In this document: piece by piece, positions 38,239 through 52,200 of the stretch
How the letters are laid out: every line of letters starts with the position of its first letter
Position numbering within the stretch: position 1 is the stretch's first letter
Source of the DNA: Cavia porcellus
Lineage: Eukaryota; Chordata; Mammalia; Rodentia; Caviidae
DNA length: 64,000 nucleotides
Assembly (NCBI RefSeq): GCF_034190915.1
Contig: NW_026947695.1
Location: 186,001 to 250,000 of the forward strand
Direction of reading: 5' to 3'
The notes under the pieces: model-generated
What the model saw: only the letters and a program-made list of their open reading frames with translations
Database searches by the model: none
What the model was told of the DNA's origin: nothing
Made by a program: the position numbers and the translations under genes

Positions 38239-41200
38239 ATTCACTAGTAGCAGTGAGAAAAACATCACGTGGTGGTGCGCATTGTATGGGTGTGTGCTAC
38301 ATTACATTCACTAGTAGCAGTGAGAAAAACATCACGGGGTGGTGCGCTTTGTATGGGTGTGTGTTACATTACATTCACTAGTAGCAGTGAGAAAAACATC
38401 ACGGTGTGGTGCGCATTGTATGGGTGTGTGTTACATTACATTCACTAGTAGGAGTGAGAAAAACATCACGGGGTGGTGCGCATTGTATGGGTGTGTGTTA
38501 CATTAGATTCACTAGTAGCAGTGAGAAAAACATCACGGGGTGGTGCGCATTGTATGGGTGTGTGTTACATTACATTCACTAGTAGGACTGAGAAAAACAT
38601 CACGGGGTGGTGCGCATTGTATGGGTGTGTGTTACATTAGATTCACTAGTAGGAGTGAGAAAAACATCACGGTGTGGTGCGCATTGTATGGGTGTGTGTT
38701 ACATTAGATTCACTAGTAGGAGTCAGAAAAACATCACGGGGTGGTGAACATTGTATGGGTGTGTGTTACATTAAATTCACTAGTAGGAGTGAGAAAAACA
38801 TCACGGGGTGGTGCGCATTTTATGGGTGTGTGTTACATTACATTCACTAGTAGCAGTGAGAAAAACATCACGGGGTGGTGCGCATTGTATGGGTGTGTTA
38901 CATTACATTCACTAGTAGCAGTGAGAAAAACATCACGGGGTGGTGCGCATTGTATGGGTGTGTGTTACATTAGATTCACTAGTAGCAGTGAGAAAAACAT
39001 CACGGGGTGGTGCGCATTGTATGGGTGTGTGTTACATTAGATTCACTAATAGCAGTGAGAAAAACATCACGGGGTGGTGCGCATTGTATGGGTGTGTGTT
39101 ACATTAGATTCACTAGTAGCAGTGAGAAAAACATCACGGGGTGGTGCGCATTGTATGGGTGTGTGTTACATTAAATTCACTAGTAGCAGTGAAAAAAACA
39201 TCACGGGGTGGTGCGCATTGTATGGGTGTGTGTTACATTAGATTCACTAGTAGCAGTAAGAAAAACATCACGGGGTGGTGCGCATTGTATGGGTGTGTGT
39301 TACATTACATTCACTAGTAGCCGTGAGAAAAACATCACGGGGTGGTGCGCATTGTATGGGTGTGTGTTACATTACATTCACTAGTAACAGTGAGAAAAAC
39401 ATCACGGGGTGGTGCGCAATGTATGGGTGTGTTACATTACATTCACTAGTAGCAGTGAGAAAAACATCACGGGGTGGTGCGCATTGTATGGGTGTGTGTT
39501 ACATTAGATTCACTAGTAGCAGTGAGAAAAACATCACGGTGTGGTGCGCATTGTATGGGTGTGTGTTACATTAGATTCACTAGTAGCAGTGAAAAAAACA
39601 TCACGGGGTGGTGCGCATTGTATGGGTGTGTGTTACATTACATTCACTAGTAAGAGTGAGAAAAACATCACGGGGTGGTGCGCATTGTATGGGTGTGTGT
39701 TACATTAGATTCACTAGTAGGAGTGAGAAAAACATCACGGGGTGTTGCGCATTGTATGGGTGTGAGTTACATTACATTCACTAGTAGGAGTGAGAAAAAC
39801 ATCACGGGGTGGTGCGCATTGTATGGGTGTGTGTTACATTACATTCACTAGTAGGAGTGAGAGAAACATCACGGGGTGGTGCGCATTGTATGGGTGTGTG
39901 TTACATTACATTCACTAGTAGGAGTGAGAAAAACATCACGGGGTGGTCCGCATTGTATGGGTGTGTGTTACATTACATTCTCTAGTAGGAGTGAGAAAAA
40001 CATCACGGGGTGGTGTGCATTGTATGGGTGTGTGTTACATTACATTCACTAGTAGGAGTGAGAAAAACATCACGGGGTGGTGCGCATTGTATGGGTGTGT
40101 GTTACATTACATTCACTAGTAGCCGTGAGAAAAACATCACGGGGTGGTGCGCATTGTATGGGTGTGTGTTACATTAGATTCACTAGTAAGAGTGAGAAAA
40201 ACATCACGGGGTGGTGCGCATTGTATGGGTGTATGTTACATTAGATTCACTAGTAGCAGTGAGAAAAACATCACGGGGTGGTGCGCATTGTATGGGTGTG
40301 TGTTACATTAGATTCACTAGTAGGAGTGAGAAAAACATCACGGGGTGGTGCGCATTGTATGGGTGTGTGTTACATTACATTCACTAGTAGCAGTGAGAAA
40401 AACATCACGGGGTGGTGCGCATTGTATGGGTGTGTGTTACATTACATTCACTAGTAGCAGTGAGAAAAACATCACGGGGTGGTGCGCATTGTATGGGTGT
40501 GTGTTACATTACATTCACGAGTAGCAGTGAGAAAAACATCACGGGGTGGTGCGCATTGTATGGGTGTGTGTTACATTACATTCACTAGTAGGAGTGAGAA
40601 AAACATCACGGGGTGGTGCGCATTGTATGGGTGTGTGTTACATTACATTCACGAGTAGGAGTGAGAAAAACATCACGGGGTGGTGCGCGTTGTATGGGTG
40701 TGTGTTACATTACATTCACTAGTAGGAGTGAGAAAAACATCACGGGGTGGTGCTCATTGTATGAGTGTGTTACATTACATTCACTACTAGGAGTGAGAAA
40801 AACATCACGGGGCGGTGCGCATTGTATGGGTGTGTGTTACATTACATTCACTAGTAGCAGTGAGAAAAACATCACGGGGCGGTGCGCATTGTATGGGTGT
40901 GTGTTACATTACATTCACTAGTAGGAGTGAAAAAAACATCACGGGGTGGTGCGCATTGTATGGGTGTGTGTTACATTACATTCACTAGTAGGAGTGAGAA
41001 AAACATCACGGGGTGGTGCGCATTGTATGGGTGTGTGTCACATTAGATTCACTAGTAGGAGTGAGAAAAACATCACGGGGTGGTGCGCATTGTATGGGTG
41101 TGTGTTACATTACATTCACTAGTAGGAGCTAGAAAAACATCACGGGGTGGTGCGCATTGTATGGGTGTGTGTTACATTACATTCACTAGTAGGAGTGAGA

Positions 41201-44200
41201 AAAACATCACGGGGTGGTGTGCATTGTATGAGTGTGTTACATTAGATTCACTAGTAGGAGTGAGAAAAACATCACTGTGTGGTGCGCATTGTATGGGTGT
41301 GTGTTACATTAGATTCACTAGTAGGAGTGAGAAAAACATCACGGTGTGGTGCGCATTGTATGGGTGTGTGTTACATTACATTCACTAGTAGGAGTGAGAA
41401 AAACATCACGGGGTGGTGCGCATTGTATGGGTGTGTGTTACATTAAATTCACTAGTAGGAGTGAGAAAAACATCACGGGGTGGTGCGCATTGTATGGGTG
41501 TGTGTTACATTACATTCACTAGTAGCCGTGAGAAAAACATCACGGGGTGGTGCGCATTGTATGGGTGTGTGTTACATTACATTCACTAGTAACAGTGAGA
41601 AAAACATCACGGGGTGGTGCGCATTGTATGGGTGTGTTACATTACATTCACTAATAGCAGTGAGAAAAACATCACGGGGTGGTGCGCATTGTATGGGTGT
41701 GTGTTACATTAGATTCACTAGTAGCAGTGAGAAAAACATCACGGGGTGGTGCGCATTGTATGGGTGTGTGTTACATTAGATTCACTAGTAGCAGTGAGAA
41801 AAACATCACGGGGTGGTGCGCATTGTATGGGTGTGTGTTACATTTGATTCACTAGTAGCAGTGAGAAAAACATCACGGGGTGGTGCGCATTTTATGGGTG
41901 TGTGTTACATTAGATTCACTAGTAGCAGTGAAAAAAACATCACGGGGTGGTGCGCATTGTATGGGTGTGTGTTACATTAGATTCACTAGTAGCAGTGAGA
42001 AAAACATCACGGGGTGGTGCGCATTGTATGGGTGTGTGTTACATTACATTCACTAGTACGAGTGAGAAAAACATCACGGGGTGGTGCGCATTGTATGGGT
42101 GTGTGTCACATTAGATTCACTAGTAGGAGTGAGAAAAACATCACGGGGTGGTGCGCATTGTATGGGTGTGTGTTACATTACATTCACTAGTAGCAGTGAG
42201 AAAAACATCACGGGGTGGTGCGCATTGTATGGGTGTGTGTTACATTAGATTCACTAGTAGCAGTGAGAAAAACATCACGGGGTGGTGCGCATTGTATGGG
42301 TGTGTGTTACATTACATTCACTAGTAGCAGTGAGAAAAACATCACGGGGTGGTGCGCATTGTATGGGTGTGTGTTACATTAGATTCACTAGTAGCAGTGA
42401 GAAAAACATCACGGGGTGGTGCGCATTGTATGAGTGTGTGTTACATTAGATTCACTAGTAGCAGTGAGAAAACATCACGGGGTGGTGCGCATTGTACGGG
42501 TGTGTGTTACATTAGATTCACTAGTAGCAGTGAGAAAAACATCACGGGGTGGTGCGCATTGTATGGGTGTGTGTTACATTAGATTCACTAGTAGCAGTGA
42601 AAAAAACATCACGGGGTGGTGCGCATTGTATGGGTTTGTGTTACATTAGATTCACTAGTAGCAGTGAGAAAAACATCACGGGGTGGTGCGCATTGTATGG
42701 GTGTGTGTTACATTACATTCACTAGTACGAGTGAGAAAAACATCACGGGGTGGTGCGCATTGTATGGGTGTGTGTTACATTAGATTCACTAGTAGGAGTG
42801 AGAAAAACATCACGGGGTGTTGCGCATTGTATGGGTGTGAGTTACATTACATTCACTAGTAGGAGTGAGAAAAACATCACGGGGTGGTGCGCATTGTATG
42901 GGTGTGTGTTACATTACATTCACTAGTAGGAGTGAGAAAAACATCACGGGGTGGTGCGCATTGTATGGGTGTGTGTTACATTACATTCACTAGTAGGAGT
43001 GAGAAAAATATCACGGGGTGGTGAGCATTGTATGGGTGTGTGTTACATTACATTCTCTAGTAGGAGTGAGAAAAACATCACGGGGTGGTGCGCATTGTAT
43101 GGGTGTGTGTTACATTACATGCACTAGTAGGAGTGAGAAAAACATCACGGGGTGGTGCGCATTGTATGGGTGTGTGTTACATTACATTCACTAGTAGGAG
43201 TGAGAAAAACATCACGGGTTGGTGCGCATTGTATGGGTGTGTGTTACATTAGATTCACTAGTAAGAGTGAGAAAAACATCACGGGGTGGTGCGCATTGTA
43301 TGGGTGTGTGTTACATTAGATTCACTAGTAGCAGTGAGAAAAACATCACGGGGTGGTGCGCATTGTATGGGTGTGTGTTACATTAGATTCACTAGTAGGA
43401 GGGAGAAAAACATCACGGGGTGGTGCGCATTGTATGGGGGTGTGTTACATTACATTCACTAGTAGCAGTGAGAAAAACATCACGGGGTGGTGCGCATTGT
43501 ATCGGTGTGTGTTACATTACATTCACTAGTAGCAGTGAGAAAAACATCACGGGGTGGTGCGCATTGTATGGGTGTGTGTTACATTACATTCACTAGTAGG
43601 AGTGAGAAAAACATCACGGTGTGGTGCGCATTGTATGGGTGTGTGTTACATTACATTCACGAGTAGGAGTGAGAAAAACATCACGGGGTGGTGCGCATTG
43701 TATGGGTGTGTGTTACATTACATTCACTAGTAGGAGTGAGAAAAACTTCACGGGGTGGTGCTCATTGTATGAGTGTGTTACATTACATTCACTACTAGGA
43801 GTGAGAAAAACATCACGGGGCGGTGCGCATTGTATGGGTGTGTGTTACATTACATTCACTAGTAGCAGTGAGAAAAACATCACGGGGTGGTGCGCATTGT
43901 ATGAGTGTGTGTTACATTACATTCACTAGTAGGAGTGAGAAAAACATCACGGGGTGGTGCGCATTGTATGGGTGTGTGTTACATTACATTCACTAGTAAG
44001 AGTGAGAAAAACATCACGGGGTGGTGCGCATTGAATGGGTGTGTGTTACATTAGATTCACTAGTAGGAGTGAGAAAAACATCACGGGGTGGTGCGCATTG
44101 TATGGGTGAGTGTTACATTAGATTCAGTAGTAGGAGTGAGAAAAACATCACGGGGTGGTGCGCATTGTATGGGTGTGTGTTACATTACATTCACTAGTAG

Positions 44201-46935
44201 GAGTGAGAAAAACATCACGGGGTGGTGCGCATTGTATGGGTGTGTGTTACATTACATTCACTAGTAGCAGTGAGAAAAACATCACGGGGTGGTGCGCATT
44301 GTATGGGTGTGTGTTACATTACATTCACTAGTAGGAGTGAGAAAAACATCACGGGGTGGTGCGCATTGTATGGGTGTGTGTTACATTACATTCACTAGTA
44401 GGAGTGAGAAAAACATCACGGGGTGGTGCGCATTGTATGGGTGTGTGTTACATTACATTCACTAGTAGGAGTGAGAAAAACATCACGGGGTGGTGCTCAT
44501 TGTATGAGTGTATTACGTTACATTCACTAGTAGGAGTGAGAAAAACATCACGGGGCGGTGCGCATTGTATGGGTTTGTGTTACATTACATTCACTAGTAG
44601 CAGTGAGAAAAACATCACGGGGCGGTGCTCACTGTATGGGTGTGTGTTACATTACATTCACTAGTAGGAGTTAGAAAAACATCACGGGGTGGTGCGCATT
44701 GTATGGGTGTGTGTTACATTACATTCACTAGTAGGAGTGAGAAAAACATCAAGGGGTGGTGCGCATTGTATGGGTGTGTGTTACATTAGATTCACTAGTA
44801 GGAGTGAGAAAAACATCACGGGGTGGTGCGCATTGTATGAGTGTGTTACATTACATTCACTAGTAGGAGTGAGAAAAACATCACGGGGTGGTGCGCATTG
44901 TATGAGTGTGTTACATTACATTCACTACTAGGAGTCAGGAAAACATCACGGGGTGGTGCTCATTGTATGGGTGTGTTTTACATTATATTCACTAGTAGCT
45001 GTGAGAAAAACATCACGTGGTGGTGCGCATTGTATGGGTGTGTGCTACATTACATTCACTAGTAGCAGTGAGAAAAACATCACGGGGTGGTGCGCTTTGT
45101 ATGGGTGTGTGTTACATTACATTCACTAGTAGCAGTCAGAAAAACATCACGGGGTGGTGCGCATTGTATGGGTGTGTGTTACATTACATTCACTAGTAGG
45201 AGTGAGAAAAACATCACGGGGTGGTGCGCATTCTATGGGTGTGTGTTACATTACATTCACTAGTAGGAGTGAGAAAAACATCACGGGGTGGTGCGCATTG
45301 TATGGGTGTGTGTTACGTTACATTCACTAGTAGGAGTGAGAAAAACATCACGGGGTGGTGCGCATTGTATGGGTGTGTGTTACATTACATTCACTAGTAG
45401 GAGTGAGAAAAACATCACGGGGTGGTGCGCATTGTATGGGTGTGTGTTACATTAGATTCACTAGTAGCAGTGAAAAAAACATCACGGGGTGGTGCGCATT
45501 GTATGGGTGTGTGTTACATTACATTCACTAGTAGGAGTGAGAAAAACATCACGGGGTGGTGCGCATTGTATGGGTGAGTGTTACATTAGATTCACTAGTA
45601 GGAGTGAGAAAAACATCACGGGGTGGTGCGCATTGTATGGGTGTGTGTTACATTACATTCACTAGTAGGAGTGAGAAAAACATCACGGGGTGGTGCGCAT
45701 TGTATGGGTGTGTGTTACATTACATTCACTAGTAGGAGTGAGAAAAACATCACGGGGTGGTGCTCATTGTATGAGTGTGTTACATTACATTCACTACTAG
45801 GAGTGAGAAAAACATCACGGGGCGGTGCGCATTGTATGGGTGTGTGTTACATTACATTCACTAGTAGCAGTGAGAAAAACATCACGGGGCGGTGCGCATT
45901 GTATGGGTGTGTGTTACATTACATTCACTAGTAGGAGTGAGAAAAACATCACGGGGTGGTGCGCATTGTATGGGTGTGTGTTACATTACATTCACTAGTA
46001 GGAGTGAGAAAAACATCACGGGGTGGTGCGCATTGTATGGGTGTGTGTTACATTAGATTCACTAGTAGGAGTGAGAAAAACATCACGGGGTGGTGCGCAT
46101 TGTATGGGTGTGTGTTACATTACATTCACTAGTAGGAGTGAGAAAAACATCACGGGGTGGTGCGCATTGTATGGGTGTGTGTTACATTACATTCACTAGT
46201 AGGAGTGAGAAAAACATCACGGGGTGGTGCGCATTGTATGGGTGAGTGTTACATTAGATTCACTAGTAGGAGTGAGAAAAACATCACGGGGTGGTGCGCA
46301 TTGTATGGGTGTGTGTTACATTACATTCACTAGTAGGAGTGAGAAAAACATCACGGGGCGGTGCGCATTGTATGGGTGTGTGTTACATTACATTCACTAG
46401 TAGGAGTGAGAAAAACATCACGGGGCGGTGCGCATTGTATGGGTGTGTGTTACATTACATTCACTAGTAGGAGTGAGAAAATGATCACGGGGCGGTGCGC
46501 ATTGTATGGGTGTGTGTTACATTACATTCACTAGTAGGCGTGAGAAAAACATCACGGGGCGGTGCGCATTGTATGGGTGTGTGTTACATTACATTCACTA
46601 GTAGGAGTGAGAAAAACATCACGGGGCGGTGCGCATTGTATGGGTGTGTGTTACATTACATTTTTTAGTAGGAGTGAGAAAAACATCACGGGGTGGTGCG
46701 CATTGTATGGGTGTGTGTTACATTAGATTCACTAGTAGGAGTGAGAAAAACATCACGGTGTGGTGCGCATTGTATGGGTGTGTGTTACATTACATTCACT
46801 AGTAGCAGTGAGAAAAACATCACGGGGTGGTGCTCATTGTATGAGTGTGTTACATTACATTCACTACTAGGAGTGAGAAAAACATCACGGGGCAGTGCGC
46901 ATTGTATGCGTGTGTGTTACATTAGATTCACTAGT
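38239..46935 (+). repeat. Module A, truncated second copy (B)
   Basis: CACGTGGTGG at 38266 starts the match with 27,845, and the series follows module A at 10,421 bp. The offset drops near 41.43 kb, where two monomers present at 30,961-31,160 are missing. It rises at 44.2 kb, where one monomer absent from A is present, and again at about 46.45-46.65 kb with a net gain of three monomers. Substitutions against A include TAAGAGTGAG near 39,651 and GCGCAATG near 39,416. The copy breaks off at 46,910-46,960, where sequence equivalent to 36.4 kb joins sequence equivalent to 32.46 kb. Confidence 0.82.
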
Positions 46936-49270
46936 AGGAGTGAGAAAAACATCACGGGGTGTTGCGCATTGTATGGGTGTGAGTTACATTACATTCACTA
47001 GTAGGAGTGAGAAAAACATCACGGGGTGGTGCGCATTGTATGGGTGTGTGTTACATTACATTCACTAGTAGGAGTGAGAAAAACATCACGGGGTGGTGCG
47101 CATTGTATGGGTGTGTGTTACATTACATTCACTAGTAGGAGTGAGAAAAATATCACGGGGTGGTGAGCATTGTATGGGTGTGTGTTACATTACATTCTCT
47201 AGTAGGAGTGAGAAAAACATCACGGGGTGGTGCGCATTGTATGGGTGTGTGTTACATTACATTCACTAGTAGGAGTGAGAAAAACATCACGGGGTGGTGC
47301 GCATTGTATGGGTGTGTGTTACATTACATTCACTAGTAGGAGTGAGAAAAACATCACGGGTTGGTGCGCATTGTATGGGTGTGTGTTACATTAGATTCAC
47401 TAGTAAGAGTGAGAAAAACATCACGGGGTGGTGCGCATTGTATGGGTGTGTGTTACATTAGATTCACTAGTAGCAGTGAGAAAAACATCACGGGGTGGTG
47501 CGCATTGTATGGGTGTGTGTTACATTAGATTCACTAGTAGGAGGGAGAAAAACATCACGGGGTGGTGCGCATTGTATGGGGGTGTGTTACATTACATTCA
47601 CTAGTAGCAGTGAGAAAAACATCACGGGGTGGTGCGCATTGTATCGGTGTGTGTTACATTACATTCACTAGTAGCAGTGAGAAAAACATCACGGGGTGGT
47701 GCGCATTGTATGGGTGTGTGTTACATTACATTCACTAGTAGGAGTGAGAAAAACATCACGGTGTGGTGCGCATTGTATGGGTGTGTGTTACATTACATTC
47801 ACGAGTAGGAGTGAGAAAAACATCACGGGGTGGTGCGCATTGTATGGGTGTGTGTTACATTACATTCACTAGTAGGAGTGAGAAAAACTTCACGGGGTGG
47901 TGCTCATTGTATGAGTGTGTTACATTACATTCACTACTAGGAGTGAGAAAAACATCACGGGGCGGTGCGCATTGTATGGGTGTGTGTTACATTACATTCA
48001 CTAGTAGCAGTGAGAAAAACATCACGGGGTGGTGCGCATTGTATGAGTGTGTGTTACATTACATTCACTAGTAGGAGTGAGAAAAACATCACGGGGTGGT
48101 GCGCATTGTATGGGTGTGTGTTACATTACATTCACTAGTAAGAGTGAGAAAAACATCACGGGGTGGTGCGCATTGAATGGGTGTGTGTTACATTAGATTC
48201 ACTAGTAGGAGTGAGAAAAACATCACGGGGTGGTGCGCATTGTATGGGTGAGTGTTACATTAGATTCACTAGTAGGAGTGAGAAAAACATCACGGGGTGG
48301 TGCGCATTGTATGGGTGTGTGTTACATTACATTCACTAGTAGGAGTGAGAAAAACATCACGGGGTGGTGCGCATTGTATGGGTGTGTGTTACATTACATT
48401 CACTAGTAGCAGTGAGAAAAACATCACGGGGTGGTGCGCATTGTATGGGTGTGTGTTACATTACATTCACTAGTAGGAGTGAGAAAAACATCACGGGGTG
48501 GTGCGCATTGTATGGGTGTGTGTTACATTACATTCACTAGTAGGAGTGAGAAAAACATCACGGGGTGGTGCGCATTGTATGGGTGTGTGTTACATTACAT
48601 TCACTAGTAGGAGTGAGAAAAACATCAGGGGTGGTGCTCATTGTATGAGTGTATTACGTTACATTCACTAGTAGGAGTGAGAAAAACATCACGGGGCGGT
48701 GCGCATTGTATGGGTGTGTGTTACATTACATTCACTAGTAGCAGTGAGAAAAACATCACGGGGCGGTGCTCACTGTATGGGTGTGTGTTACATTACATTC
48801 ACTAGTAGGAGTTAGAAAAACATCACGGGGTGGTGCGCATTGTATGGGTGTGTGTTACATTACATTCACTAGTAGGAGTGAGAAAAACATCAAGGGGTGG
48901 TGCGCATTGTATGGGTCTGTGTTACATTAGATTCACTAGTAGGAGTGAGAAAAACATCACGGGGTGGTGCGCATTGTATGAGTGTGTTACATTACATTCA
49001 CTAGTAGGAGTGAGAAAAACATCACGGGGTGGTGCGCATTGTATGAGTGTGTTACATTACATTCACTACTAGGAGTCAGGAAAACATCACGGGGTGGTGC
49101 TCATTGTATGGGTGTGTTTTACATTATATTCACTAGTAGCTGTGAGAAAAACATCACGTGGTGGTGCGCATTGTATGGGTGTGTGCTACATTACATTCAC
49201 TAGTAGCAGTGAGAAAAACATCACGGGGTGGTGCGCTTTGTATGGGTGTGTGTTACATTACATTCACTAG
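46936..49270 (+). repeat. Module piece C, repeats 42.8-45.1 kb
   Basis: From GGTGTTGCGC at about 46,959 the series matches 42,818 onward at an offset of 4,142 bp: TGAGCATTG, GGAGGGAG, ATGGGGGTG, AACTTCAC, GAGTGTATTACG and TAGCTGTGAG. A 1-bp loss near 48,628 (CATCAGGGG) changes the offset to 4,141. The piece ends right after a GTGCGCTTTG monomer, where TAAGAGTGAG with ATTGAATGGG begins, which is the sequence of 33.64 kb. Confidence 0.82.
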
Positions 49271-52200
49271 TAAGAGTGAGAAAAACATCACGGGGTGGTG
49301 CGCATTGAATGGGTGTGTGTTACATTAGATTCACTAGTAGGAGTGAGAAAAACATCACGGGGTGGTGCGCATTATATGGGTGAGTGTTACATTAGATTCA
49401 CTAGTAGGAGTGAGAAAAACATCACGGGGTGGTGCGCATTGTATGGGTGTGTGTTACATTACATTCACTAGTAGGAGTGAGAAAAACATCACGGGGTGGT
49501 GCGCATTGTATGGGTGTGTGTTACATTACATTCACTAGTAGGAGTGAGAAAAACATCACGGGGTGGTGCGCATTGTATGGGTGTGTGTTACATTACATTC
49601 ACTAGTAGGAGTGAGAAAAACATCACGGGGTGGTGCGCATTGTATGGGTGTGTGTTACATTACATTCACTAGTAGGAGTGAGAAAAACATCACGGGGTGG
49701 TGCTCATTGTATGAGTGTATTACGTTACATTCACTAGTAGGAGTGAGAAAAACATCACGGGGCGGTGCGCATTGTATGGGTGTGTGTTACATTACATTCA
49801 CTAGTAGCAGTGAGAAAAACATCACGGGGCGGTGCTCACTGTATGGGTGTGTGTTACATTACATTCACTAGTAGGAGTTAGAAAAACATCACGGGGTGGT
49901 GCGCATTGTATGGGTGTGTGTTACATTACATTCACTAGTAGGAGTGAGAAAAACATCAAGGGGTGGTGCGCATTGTATGGGTGTGTGTTACATTAGATTC
50001 ACTAGTAGGAGTGAGAAAAACATCACGGGGTGGTGCGCATTGTATGAGTGTGTTACATTACATTCACTAGTAGGAGTGAGAAAAACATCACGGGGTGGTG
50101 CGCATTGTATGAGTGTGTTACATTACATTCACTACTAGGAGTCAGGAAAACATCACGGGGTGGTGCTCATTGTATGGGTGTGTTTTACATTATATTCACT
50201 AGTAGCTGTGAGAAAAACATCACGTGGTGGTGCGCATTGTATGGGTGTGTGCTACATTACATTCACTAGTAGCAGTGAGAAAAACATCACGGGGTGGTGC
50301 GCTTTGTATGGGTGTGTGTTACATTACATTCACTAGTAGCAGTCAGAAAAACATCACGGGGTGGTGCGCATTGTATGGGTGTGTGTTACATTACATTCAC
50401 TAGTAGGAGTGAGAAAAACATCACGGGGTGGTGCGCATTCTATGGGTGTGTGTTACATTACATTCACTAGTAGGAGTGAGAAAAACATCACGGGGTGGTG
50501 CGCATTGTATGGGTGTGTGTTACGTTACATTCACTAGTAGGAGTGAGAAAAACATCACGGGGTGGTGCGCATTGTATGGGTGTGTGTTACGTTACATTCA
50601 CTAGTAGGAGTGAGAAAAACATCACGGGGTGGTGCGCATTGTATGGGTGTGTGTTACATTACATTCACTAGTAGGAGTGAGAAAAACATCACGGGGTGGT
50701 GCGCATTGTATGGGTGTGTGTTACATTAGATTCACTAGTAGCAGTGAAAAAAACATCATGGGGTGGTGCGCATTGTATGGGTGTGTGTTACATTACATTC
50801 ACTAGTAGGAGTGAGAAAAACATCACGGGGTGGTGCGCATTGTATGGGTGAGTGTTACATTAGATTCACTAGTAGGAGTGAGAAAAACATCACGGGGTGG
50901 TGCGCATTGTATGGGTGTGTGTTACATTACATTCACTAGTAGGAGTGAGAAAAACATCACGGGGTGGTGCGCATTGTATGGGTGTGTGTTACATTACATT
51001 CACTAGTAGGAGTGAGAAAAACATCACGGGGTGGTGCTCATTGTATGAGTGTGTTACATTACATTCACTACTAGGAGTGAGAAAAACATCACGGGGCGGT
51101 GCGCATTGTATGGGTGTGTGTTACATTACATTCACTAGTAGCAGTGAGAAAAACATAACGGGGCGGTGCGCATTGTATGGGTGTGTGTTACATTACATTC
51201 ACTAGTAGGAGTGAGAAAAACATCACGGGGTGGTGCGCATTGTATGGGTGTGTGTTACATTACATTCACTAGTAGGAGTGAGAAAAACATCACGGGGTGG
51301 TGCGCATTGTATGGGTGTGTGTTACATTAGATTCACTAGTAGGAGTGAGAAAAACATCACGGGGTGGTGCGCATTGTATGGGTGTGTGTTACATTACATT
51401 CACTAGTAGGAGTGAGAAAAACATCACGGGGTGGTGCGCATTGTATGGGTGTGTGTTACATTACATTCACTAGTAGGAGTGAGAAAAACATCACGGGGTG
51501 GTGCGCATTGTATGGGTGAGTGTTACATTAGATTCACTAGTAGGAGTGAGAAAAACATCACGGGGTGGTGCGCATTGTATGGGTGTGTGTTACATTACAT
51601 TCACTAGTAGGAGTGAGAAAAACATCACGGGGCGGTGCGCATTGTATGGGTGTGTGTTACATTACATTCACTAGTAGGAGTGAGAAAAACATCACGGGGC
51701 GGTGCGCATTGTATGGGTGTGTGTTACATTACATTCTCTACTAGGAGTGAGAAAAACATCACGGGGTGGTGCGCATTGTATGGGTGTGTGTTACATTAGA
51801 TTCACTAGTAGGAGTGAGAAAAACATCACGGTGTGGTGCGCATTGTATGGGTGTGTGTTACATTACATTCACTAGTAGCAGTGAGAAAAACATCACGGGG
51901 TGGTGCTCATTGTATGAGTGTGTTACATTACATTCACTACTAGGAGTGAGAAAAACATCACGGGGCAGTGCGCATTGTATGCGTGTGTGTTACATTAGAT
52001 TCACTAGTAGGAGTGAGAAAAACATCACGGGGCGGTGCGCATTGTATCGGTGTGTGTTACATTACATTCACTAGTAGGAGTGAGAAAATCATCACGGGGT
52101 GGTGCGCATTGTATGGGTGTGTGTTACATTACATTCACTAGTAGCAGTGAGAAAAACATCACGGGGTGGTGCGCATTGTATGGGTGTGTGTTACATTACA

